Source of the DNA: Helicobacteraceae bacterium
GTDB taxonomy: Bacteria > Campylobacterota > Campylobacteria > Campylobacterales > Sulfurimonadaceae
NCBI GenBank assembly: GCA_030642185.1
Contig: DAOWOG010000131.1
Location: 1 to 5,165 of the forward strand
Length of the DNA: 5,165 nt
Direction: 5' to 3'
Position numbers and translations under genes: made by a program. Shown in pieces: positions 1 through 5,165 of this stretch (the stretch's first letter is position 1; each line of letters starts with the position of its first letter). Below the pieces are notes generated by a model. That model saw only the letters and a list, made by a program, of their open reading frames with translations, ran no database searches and was not told where the DNA came from.

Positions 1-847
1 AAAATTCATGATCCTTATGGATATAGGTCTTAGGTACCTGATAATAGTTAAAGATCTTGGAAAAATCGCCGATATAGTCGCGTGTCAGCCTGGAGAGATT
101 GATACCTACACCGGCATAGACATAGCGTTGACGATCCTCGATCGGGGTACTGTCATGATGGAAATTACGGGTGTAGTATCCAAAGTGAAGTTCAACGTAC
201 TCCATAAGGCTATTGTCAAACACCTCAAAACCTTCTGCTTTTAACGCAATAAGATGTTTCATGTTTTCATAGTCGGTTGTAAAATCGGCTTTCATTTCTG
301 TGCTTGAATCAGGCCAGTACTCAACACGAAAGTCAACTTTTTTTGCCATAGAAGGATAGCGGTACCAGAAGTACCCTGCAGTCGAGCCTAACAGATTCAT
401 GATCATATCTTCATGGGAAAATCCATGTGACGGACTGGTCGCATCACCCACTTCCATCAAAAAAGACATGGCAGCCGATGTCGCTGTTGCATAGAGCGCG
501 GCATCATTTCGGGAATAGCCCCAATCATGATAGATCGGTGCCAGGACACGTGTGATAAGATAATTGGTAAAGAAGTGTCCCAGTTTGTCAGCACCGCCGT
601 TACTGGTCTCTTTGCCAAACCAGCCTTCATCACCTTTATGCAGGTCTTCTGTAAAATACTCCCACTGTGTTATACCCCAAACGGTAATGGTTGTACCGAT
701 AAGCAGGTTAGCAAGAAGAACTTTTTGTCCCTTGCTAAAAGTTTCATCATTGACACTTTGATTGTGATCCATGGCATGTGCAGAGAGAGATCCCAACAAT
801 AATAACAGTAAAAATAATCTTTTAATTTTATAGAAAATAAAATACAT
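1..847 (-). CDS. Secreted DUF2279 (YfiM-like) family protein, C-terminus cut by window edge
   Basis: The frame is open for 282 codons from an ATG at 847 to the left edge. Residues 1-25 form a signal peptide: a Lys/Arg-containing start, a run of leucines at 13-18, and an AHA cleavage site at 23-25. There is no lipobox cysteine, so the protein is probably periplasmic or outer-membrane associated rather than a lipoprotein. Residues about 85-160 carry the conserved pattern I associate with DUF2279: D87-K-L-G-H91-F, then E132-V-G-D135-A, then H141-G-F-S-H-E-D147 and N151-L-L-G. The C-terminal part (about 168-282) alternates aromatic and polar residues, including VELHFGYYTRNF and YAGVGINLSRL, and suggests beta-strands. 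The molecular function of this family is not known to me. The gene follows the HAD gene after one base (TAA-T-ATG) with no recognisable Shine-Dalgarno, so translation probably depends on coupling. Few residues may be missing at the end, but that is a guess. The family call rests on motif recall. Confidence 0.75.
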   Translation of the reverse strand, partial: MYFIFYKIKRLFLLLLLLGSLSAHAMDHNQSVNDETFSKGQKVLLANLLIGTTITVWGITQWEYFTEDLHKGDEGWFGKETSNGGADKLGHFFTNYLITRVLAPIYHDWGYSRNDAALYATATSAAMSFLMEVGDATSPSHGFSHEDMIMNLLGSTAGYFWYRYPSMAKKVDFRVEYWPDSSTEMKADFTTDYENMKHLIALKAEGFEVFDNSLMEYVELHFGYYTRNFHHDSTPIEDRQRYVYAGVGINLSRLTRDYIGDFSKIFNYYQVPKTYIHKDHEF

Positions 848-848
848 A

Positions 849-1475
849 TTATAAAATATTAAAAAGCTCTTCAGGCTCGTTGATCACGACCCTCCCAAGC
901 CCTTTTGGACTAAAGCCCCAGGTGACAAACACACCGGAAATCTCTGTATTTTCCGCCGCCTGCATATCTTTGGAATTGTCTCCGATCATCCATGCCTGAT
1001 CTTCATGGCGGACGTAGTTGTACTGATCGAGAATGTAGCCCAGCATCGCTTTGTCCGGCTTGGGGGCTGAAACTTTGTCCGCACCGATAATATGGTCAAA
1101 ATGGTGTGCCACATTGAGATGTTGGAGCATGCGTTCGGCAAATATTGTCGGTGCGTTGGTAGCAACAGAAAGTTTTACATCCTGGCGTTTAAGCCGCTCG
1201 AGCATTGTTTCGACACCACGGTATAGCCTTGGATTTTGAATACACTGCTGATAGTAGTGTTCTTCAAATAAAAGACGATCCCGCTCTTCATAAACCTCTG
1301 TCTCATAAAAAAGTCTGGCAAGATTTCGCTGATCACGGTTGATGGCATCTACAACAAAATCATTCTCAAGCGGATGAAGATTGTGATGCTTTTGACGGAT
1401 ATAATTTATCGAAACGGTAATATCATGCTGTGAATCAATCAAGGTACCATCCATATCAAAGATCACGATTTTCAT
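849..1475 (-). CDS. HAD-superfamily hydrolase, phosphoglycolate phosphatase-like
   Basis: This 208-residue cytoplasmic protein has all four HAD motifs in order. Motif I is D7-M-D9-G-T, with D7 the nucleophile and D9 the general acid/base. Motif II is T106-N107, motif III is K139 in APKPDK, and motif IV is G165-D166-N-S-K-D170, which binds Mg2+. The helical cap between residues about 15 and 85 and the length match subfamily IA phosphatases such as Gph, PpaX and GmhB-unrelated relatives, which remove phosphate from small metabolites. The substrate cannot be read from the sequence. An in-frame ATG 33 bases upstream (1508) was rejected. The ATG at 1475 has a good Shine-Dalgarno (AAGGAG, 1480-1485), the protein then begins directly with the motif I strand (MKIVIFDMDGT), and the upstream ATG overlaps a likely -10 box. 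It is the first gene of the leftward unit and diverges from mlaA. Confidence 0.9.
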   Translation of the reverse strand: MKIVIFDMDGTLIDSQHDITVSINYIRQKHHNLHPLENDFVVDAINRDQRNLARLFYETEVYEERDRLLFEEHYYQQCIQNPRLYRGVETMLERLKRQDVKLSVATNAPTIFAERMLQHLNVAHHFDHIIGADKVSAPKPDKAMLGYILDQYNYVRHEDQAWMIGDNSKDMQAAENTEISGVFVTWGFSPKGLGRVVINEPEELFNIL

Positions 1476-1485
1476 GTTACTCCTT

Positions 1486-1500
1486 CTCTGATTTTCAGAG
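1486..1500 (-). other. Short perfect hairpin in the HAD gene leader
   Basis: The minus strand reads CTCTGA-AAA-TCAGAG, a 6-bp perfect stem with a 3-base loop. It sits immediately upstream of the AAGGAG ribosome site (1480-1485) and at about the predicted transcript 5' end. It could protect the mRNA end or modulate access to the ribosome site. It has no T-run after it and is not a terminator. Confidence 0.35.
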
Positions 1501-1506
1501 GTGTCC

Positions 1507-1512
1507 ATTATA
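1507..1512 (-). promoter_or_regulatory. Probable -10 box for the HAD-DUF2279 unit
   Basis: On the minus strand this reads TATAAT, a perfect sigma-70 -10 hexamer, inside AT-rich DNA. Transcription would start near 1500 and give a leader of about 25 bases before the ATG at 1475. At the standard 17-base spacing the -35 position (1530-1535) reads TTCGGT, a poor match. That would be acceptable in Campylobacterota, where -35 boxes are often weak or absent. A second minus-strand TATAAT lies at 1557-1562 and is an alternative that would give a longer leader. Confidence 0.5.
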
Positions 1513-1552
1513 CTTATTTACTTTTAAAAACCGAATATTTATCTTAGTTCGT

Positions 1553-1558
1553 TATGAT
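1553..1558 (+). promoter_or_regulatory. Candidate -10 box for the mlaA operon
   Basis: TATGAT matches the sigma-70 -10 consensus at 5 of 6 positions and would give a leader of about 50 bases before the mlaA ATG at 1617. There is no convincing -35 box 17 bases upstream. Other AT-rich hexamers nearby (TATACA at 1565-1570, TAAAAT at 1584-1589) are possible alternatives. The rightward promoter must almost certainly lie within 1476-1616, because the opposite-strand HAD gene occupies the DNA beyond. The exact box is uncertain. Confidence 0.35.
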
Positions 1559-1616
1559 TATAGGTATACAAGTAATGCAGCGTTAAAATATAAAAATTTA
1601 CAATAAGTGGGTGTGG

Positions 1617-2474
1617 ATGCGTTTTCTTCTTTTGTTTGCCTTGCTTATGGGAAATATTGCACTGGCCGGCACATCCGATAAATCCAATTCACATCTAAGC
1701 TCAAATCCACCCGCTGCCATTGAAAAGACCAGTGTTGAATCAGATACTGAGGTCGAAGAGTTTGCAGAAGATGCCTTCGAAGATGAGTTTGCTGACGAAT
1801 TTGCCGATAATGAGTTCGATGAAGAGTTTGGTGATGATACACAAGAAGAAATTTTTGATCCGTTGAGCGGCTACAATCGTGTTATGACCTCTTTTAATAA
1901 TGGGTTGTTTGATTATGTCCTCGATCCCTTTCTGATCAAAGGCTACAATTATATCCCCGAACCTGCACGCGACTCAGTCTACAACTTTTTTGAAAACCTC
2001 TACTTTCCGGTCAGTGTTGTCAATAATCTCTTTCAATTGAAATTTAAAAACAGCGGTACCGAAACGCTTCGTTTTGTTATAAACTCCACGCTGGGTATTT
2101 TAGGGCTTTTCGATCCGGCTAAAAGCTGGTTTGATCTTGAGGTGCATCAGGAAGATTTCGGTCAGACACTTGGTCATTACGGTGTCGGAAGCGGCTTTCA
2201 TATCGTACTTCCGTTCTTCGGTCCTTCCAATCTTCGTGATCTCAGCGGCGATTTTCTTGATTTTTATGTTAATCCGCTATATTATGTTGAGGCTAGAAAA
2301 TATAATCTATTTAAAAACAACTACCAGGGATGGGCGGCAATAACCTATAAAGAGTTCAACGAAATCTCACTTCACGCCGAAGAGTATAAAAGCATCAGAA
2401 AAGACGCACTCGATCTCTATCCGTTTTTACGTGATCTATATGAGCAAAACAGAAATAACCTTATCAAGGAATAA
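1617..2474 (+). CDS. mlaA: MlaA (VacJ) family outer-membrane phospholipid transport protein, no lipobox
   Basis: MlaA forms a channel in the outer membrane that removes mislocalised phospholipids from the outer leaflet and hands them to MlaC. This protein has 285 residues (E. coli MlaA has about 251). Residues 1-17 are a signal peptide ending ALA, followed by Gly, so the usual lipobox cysteine is absent. Residues 41-79 are an acidic tract with no Lys or Arg. The MlaA domain follows: D81-P...N87-R...F93-N, NFFENLYFPVSVVNNLFQ (123-140), R152-F...N156-S-T-L-G, E179-DFGQTLGHYGVG, and LPFFGPSNLRD (198-208). ATG 1617 is preferred over an in-frame GTG at 1611, because the only ribosome-site-like sequence (TAAGTGG, 1604-1610) is then six bases away. 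The site is weak under either choice. mlaC begins two bases after the stop. The family assignment is secure. The extra length is explained by the acidic N-terminal linker. Confidence 0.93.
   Translation: MRFLLLFALLMGNIALAGTSDKSNSHLSSNPPAAIEKTSVESDTEVEEFAEDAFEDEFADEFADNEFDEEFGDDTQEEIFDPLSGYNRVMTSFNNGLFDYVLDPFLIKGYNYIPEPARDSVYNFFENLYFPVSVVNNLFQLKFKNSGTETLRFVINSTLGILGLFDPAKSWFDLEVHQEDFGQTLGHYGVGSGFHIVLPFFGPSNLRDLSGDFLDFYVNPLYYVEARKYNLFKNNYQGWAAITYKEFNEISLHAEEYKSIRKDALDLYPFLRDLYEQNRNNLIKE
1737..1853 (+). repeat. Acidic Phe-spaced low-complexity tract within MlaA (residues 41-79)
   Basis: The encoded segment has about 21 Asp/Glu among 39 residues and no basic residue. Phenylalanine falls at 49, 54, 58, 62, 67 and 71, a spacing of 4-5. 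It lies between the signal peptide and the start of the conserved MlaA domain, so it would be a flexible periplasmic linker. An 11-base stretch (TGACGAATTTG, 1793-1803) recurs exactly in the similar tract of the RND gene (4650-4660). Confidence 0.7.
2466..2470 (+). promoter_or_regulatory. Ribosome binding site of mlaC inside the mlaA end
   Basis: AAGGA sits six bases before the mlaC ATG at 2477. It overlaps the last codons of mlaA, whose stop codon is 2472-2474. The overlap ties translation of the two genes together and fixes the mlaC start. Confidence 0.75.
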
Positions 2475-2476
2475 CA

Positions 2477-3076
2477 ATGTACAAGATGATTTTCAGACCA
2501 CTTTTTTTCATGCTGATATCTTTGATTTTCACGCAGTCGCTTATGGCAGCCACTCCTGAAAGTGAAATCAGAGATTCAATGTCACAAACCATTAATGACA
2601 TTACCCTGCTAATCAAAGACGAAAAGATCGATAAAAAAATAAGAAATAAAAAAATTGATCTGTTGGTAACACCGCTTTTTGATTTTAATCTGATGTCGCG
2701 TTTAAGTCTGGGAAAAACACAGTGGAAGAAAATCAGTTCCGATGAGAAGAAAAATTTTACTGAAATTTTCACCAAACGCATCAAACTGTCCTATATGGAT
2801 AAACTCGATCTCTATACGGATGAGCAGATCATAATTGATAAAGCCGTCCGTGTCAAAAGCAGGATTCACCTCCCGACCTATATGATTCAAAAAGGTGAAA
2901 AAAAAGAGATTCTCTATAAATTTTACCACTCCAAAAAACAGGACAAATGGCTGATCTACGACGTTGATCTTCTGGGTGTCAGTATCCTACAGACTTACCG
3001 CTCCCAGTTTGCAGGAATTTTGAAGAAGGACTCTTTTAATACACTGATCGAAAAACTGAAAACGAATGAATCCTAA
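2477..3076 (+). CDS. mlaC: MlaC (Ttg2D) family periplasmic phospholipid-binding protein
   Basis: MlaC proteins carry phospholipid through the periplasm between the MlaA channel and an inner-membrane transporter. This one has 199 residues, close to the family norm of about 210. Residues 1-24 are a signal peptide with a hydrophobic core (about 9-18) and a SLMA-A cleavage site. Family hallmarks are L67-F-D-F-N-L-M, L78-G...W83, the F94-T-E-I-F...Y106 helix, and W158-L-I-Y-D162-V-D-L-L-G167-V-S followed by Y174-R-S-Q-F near the C-terminus. The mature protein is very lysine-rich: I count about 34 Lys/Arg against 25 Asp/Glu, a net charge near +9. That contrasts with the acidic tracts in both operon neighbours. 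It lies 2 bases after mlaA and 29 bases before the RND gene. The lipid-carrier role is inferred from the family. Confidence 0.93.
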   Translation: MYKMIFRPLFFMLISLIFTQSLMAATPESEIRDSMSQTINDITLLIKDEKIDKKIRNKKIDLLVTPLFDFNLMSRLSLGKTQWKKISSDEKKNFTEIFTKRIKLSYMDKLDLYTDEQIIIDKAVRVKSRIHLPTYMIQKGEKKEILYKFYHSKKQDKWLIYDVDLLGVSILQTYRSQFAGILKKDSFNTLIEKLKTNES

Positions 3077-3092
3077 ACCCTGGGAAGGGTTT
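3075..3092 (+). other. Hairpin in the mlaC-RND gap
   Basis: AAACCC-TGGGAA-GGGTTT forms a 6-bp perfect stem with a 6-base loop. It begins within the mlaC stop codon and ends two bases before the RND ribosome site. Only a TTTT at 3090-3093 follows or overlaps, so it is unlikely to be a full terminator. It may partly attenuate expression of the RND gene or stabilise the upstream mRNA. A competing pairing is possible between TGGGA (3081-3085) and TCCCA (3102-3106), which would enclose the ribosome site. Confidence 0.4.
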
Positions 3093-3093
3093 T

Positions 3094-3098
3094 GAAGG
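3094..3098 (+). promoter_or_regulatory. Ribosome binding site of the RND gene
   Basis: GAAGG lies seven bases before the ATG at 3106. It supports that start, which also gives a short basic N-terminus leading straight into the first membrane segment. Confidence 0.7.
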
Positions 3099-3105
3099 CA
3101 CTCCC

Positions 3106-5165
3106 ATGTTAAAACGACTCTACAGCTGCGTCATACTCAAGTATCCAAAAAGCGTGCTTCTGCTTGTCTTTCTGATCGTGGCCTTTCTCAGTACACAAGC
3201 TTTTAAACTTGAGGTTGATGCGTCGGCAGAAACACTGCTGCTGGAAAATGACAAAGACCTTCAATTTACACGTCTTATCAATGAACGTTACCAACCTTCC
3301 GATTTTCTGGTGATCACCTATACCCCAAAAGATGATCTGCTCTCTGCCGATACGCTCGATGAGATTCGACGGCTCAGCGATGATCTGATCGCACTTCCGC
3401 TCGTTGAGTCCGTCACATCCATCCTGAATGTACCGCTGATGCAGAGTCCTGCAAAGCCTGTCAAGGAGATGCTGGAGAACATCCCGACGCTTGAATCACC
3501 TGGGATCGATCAGACACTGGCACGCCATGAGCTGCTCAACAGTCCCATCTATCGAGACAACCTGATCAGCAGTGACTTCAAAACAACTGCACTGATGGTC
3601 AACCTTAAAACGGATGAGCAATATCGCTCGCTGTTGAAAAAAAGAAATGACTTACGACAAAAAGAGCGCGATAAAACGATCAGTAAAACCGAAAAAACGG
3701 AACTTCGCTCTGTGATCAAAGAGTTTAAATTCTACAGAGATATCCTCAGAGCACAAGAGCATAAGAACATTGAAGATGTCAGAGCCATCATGGATAACTA
3801 TCGTCAGCATGCCGATCTCTTTTTGGGTGGCGTCAGTATGATTTCCGATGATATGATCACCTATGTCAAAACAGATCTAAAAACCTACGGCACGATTGTC
3901 CTGCTCCTTTTGGTCCTTGTTCTATGGATCATTTTTCGACAGCTCCACTGGGTGCTGATACCGGTTCTGATCTCCGCTGTTTCGATTATCTCGACGATCG
4001 GTCTGCTCGGAATGTTCGGATGGGAAGTCACGGTGATCTCTTCAAACTTTGTCTCCCTGCAGCTTATCATCACCATGTCGATCATTATCCACCTTGTCGT
4101 ACGCTACAGAGAACTTGCACGCGAAAAACATCATACGACGCAATACAAACTGGTACTCGAAACGGTCACCTCTATGGCAAAGCCGACCTTTTTTGCCGTG
4201 ATTACGACCATTGCCGGCTTTAGTTCACTCGTCTTTTCCGGCATTTTACCGGTCATCAATCTGGGCCTGATGATGAGTGCAGGCATTGCCGTTTCACTGA
4301 TACTGACTTACCTCATTTTTCCCGCTGTCATGATGCTGCTGCCAAAACGAAAACCCTATACTTTTTTTGAGTCACACTTCTCTCCGACAAAACTTTTTGC
4401 CACTGTGACAGAGCATTATGGAAATACGATCATTATCATCAGTCTTGCCGTCATCATTTTCAGTTTTTCCGGTGCCTCCAGACTGATGGTTGAAAACAGC
4501 TTTATCAACTACTTTAAATCTTCCACGGAAATTTATCAGGGGATGGAAGTGATCGATCAAAAACTCGGCGGGACAACTCCGCTGGATGTGATCATTGATT
4601 TTCCTCCTGAGAAAAAGCCGGATACTTTGCAAGAGAGTGCTGCGGAAGATGACGAATTTGATGATTTTGACGACTTTGAAGCGGAGTTCAAAGCATCTGA
4701 AAATGAAGCGCAGTACTGGTTTACCGATGAGAAGATGCAGATTGTCTGGAAAATTCACAGCTATCTGGACAGTATTCCCGAAGTCGGTAAAGTCCTCTCT
4801 GTCGGAACTATGCTCGAGCTTGGACGAAGCCTCAATGAGGGTGAGGATCTGGATAATTTTCAACTGGCCCTGCTCTACAACGAGCTGCCTGAAGAATTTC
4901 GCGGAATCATCCTCGATCCCTACCTCAGCATCGAAAACAACCAAACCCGCTTTTCACTGCGCATCGTTGACTCAAACGAAGATCTAAGACGTGATGAACT
5001 GCTCAAACGCATCAAGCGCGACCTTGTTGAAAAAGTCGGTCTTGAAGCAGAAAATGTTCATCTCTCCAACCTTATGGTCCTTTATAACAATATGCTCCAA
5101 AGCCTCTTTAGCTCACAGATACTTACGCTCGGCGCAATGGTCCTGCTGCTGTTTGTTATGTTTCT
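3106..5165 (+). CDS. RND superfamily (MMPL/COG1033-type) transporter, C-terminus cut by window edge
   Basis: The frame is open for 686 codons from ATG 3106 to the right edge. The order is: TM1 about 16-33; periplasmic domain 1 about 34-260, opening with the family-typical VDASAETLL segment and ending in a charged helical stretch (170-233) and GGVSMISDDM; TM2 about 263-277, TM3 282-304, TM4 309-332, TM5 361-381, TM6 384-412; TM7 440-458; periplasmic domain 2 about 460-668; and the start of TM8 at about 669. TM4 is followed by HLVVRYRE, the usual MMPL motif. The second half of the duplicated fold is outside the window, and relatives have roughly 800-900 residues. HpnN-like members of this superfamily move lipids, and the mlaA-mlaC neighbours suggest a phospholipid substrate, which is an inference. 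Oddities are an acidic Phe-rich insert (514-528) and Ser325-Ile326 where many relatives have Asp-Tyr. Confidence 0.88.
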   Translation, partial: MLKRLYSCVILKYPKSVLLLVFLIVAFLSTQAFKLEVDASAETLLLENDKDLQFTRLINERYQPSDFLVITYTPKDDLLSADTLDEIRRLSDDLIALPLVESVTSILNVPLMQSPAKPVKEMLENIPTLESPGIDQTLARHELLNSPIYRDNLISSDFKTTALMVNLKTDEQYRSLLKKRNDLRQKERDKTISKTEKTELRSVIKEFKFYRDILRAQEHKNIEDVRAIMDNYRQHADLFLGGVSMISDDMITYVKTDLKTYGTIVLLLLVLVLWIIFRQLHWVLIPVLISAVSIISTIGLLGMFGWEVTVISSNFVSLQLIITMSIIIHLVVRYRELAREKHHTTQYKLVLETVTSMAKPTFFAVITTIAGFSSLVFSGILPVINLGLMMSAGIAVSLILTYLIFPAVMMLLPKRKPYTFFESHFSPTKLFATVTEHYGNTIIIISLAVIIFSFSGASRLMVENSFINYFKSSTEIYQGMEVIDQKLGGTTPLDVIIDFPPEKKPDTLQESAAEDDEFDDFDDFEAEFKASENEAQYWFTDEKMQIVWKIHSYLDSIPEVGKVLSVGTMLELGRSLNEGEDLDNFQLALLYNELPEEFRGIILDPYLSIENNQTRFSLRIVDSNEDLRRDELLKRIKRDLVEKVGLEAENVHLSNLMVLYNNMLQSLFSSQILTLGAMVLLLFVMF
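4645..4689 (+). repeat. Acidic Phe-spaced insert in periplasmic domain 2 of the RND protein (residues 514-528)
   Basis: This stretch has ten Asp/Glu among 15 residues, with phenylalanine at 518, 521, 524 and 528 and no basic residue. It directly follows a beta-strand-like segment (PLDVIIDF) in the second periplasmic domain, where it would form a charged surface loop. Its composition matches the tract in MlaA, and the two genes share the exact 11-mer TGACGAATTTG (4650-4660 here). Confidence 0.65.

Noticed and set aside
527..802. A 91-codon plus-strand open frame opposite the DUF2279 gene
   Set aside because: The minus-strand frame encodes a signal peptide and conserved motifs, and the plus-strand frame has neither.
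1476..1508. Longer HAD start at 1508 (11 extra residues)
   Set aside because: The extra residues precede the motif I strand, the upstream ATG overlaps a perfect -10 box, and the downstream ATG has the Shine-Dalgarno.
1546..1570. Fur-box-like AT-rich dyad in the divergent intergenic region
   Set aside because: Only partial resemblance to the GATAAT-type repeat and no clear symmetry. The AT-rich bases are better explained by overlapping -10 boxes on both strands.
1611..1616. GTG start for mlaA, two codons upstream
   Set aside because: It touches the only ribosome-site-like sequence, leaving no spacing, while ATG 1617 has normal spacing. The choice does not affect the signal peptide call.
1737..1853. 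Acidic tract in MlaA as a sign of frameshift or misassembly
   Set aside because: The reading frame is continuous from signal peptide to MlaA domain, and a tract of similar composition appears in frame in the RND gene.
3075..3093. Rho-independent terminator after mlaC
   Set aside because: The stem is only 6 bp with a short four-T run, and the next gene starts 13 bases later with a good ribosome site, so full termination is unlikely.
4372..4944. A 190-codon open frame on the minus strand inside the RND gene
   Set aside because: It lies wholly opposite a well-supported coding frame with RND motifs, has no recognisable family pattern or ribosome site, and is explained as a shadow of the plus-strand gene.

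Overview
The window looks like ordinary chromosome from a Gram-negative bacterium, most likely a Campylobacterota (Epsilonproteobacteria) species of the free-living, sulfur-oxidising kind. The reasons are moderate GC (roughly 40-45% by eye), strongly AT-rich promoter DNA, and an mlaA-mlaC-RND gene order that I recall from Campylobacter jejuni (Cj1371-Cj1373). The organism call is an inference. There are no RNA genes, insertion sequences, CRISPR arrays or other signs of mobile DNA.

Layout. Two transcription units diverge from a 141-bp AT-rich intergenic region (1476-1616). The leftward unit holds a HAD-superfamily phosphatase (849-1475), followed after a single base by a secreted DUF2279 (YfiM-like) protein (847 to position 1) that runs off the left edge. 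The rightward unit holds mlaA (1617-2474), mlaC (2477-3076) and a large RND/MMPL-family membrane protein (3106 to 5165) that is cut by the right edge. The rightward genes are tightly packed, with gaps of 2 and 29 bases, and are almost certainly one operon. No stretch over 300 bases is without a gene.

How the genes fit together. MlaA is an outer-membrane phospholipid channel and MlaC a periplasmic phospholipid chaperone. In Escherichia coli the inner-membrane partner is the ABC complex MlaFEDB. Here the next gene is instead an RND-superfamily transporter, which suggests an inner membrane-periplasm-outer membrane lipid shuttle with an RND protein at the inner membrane. Four details stand out. 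MlaA has a cleavable signal peptide but no lipobox cysteine. MlaA and the RND protein each carry an acidic tract with phenylalanines every 3-5 residues. The mature MlaC between them is strongly basic. The RND protein appears to lack the Asp-Tyr pair found in TM4 of many proton-driven MMPL proteins.

I see no wholly new system. The most interesting point is this RND-linked variant of the Mla pathway and its matching charged segments.
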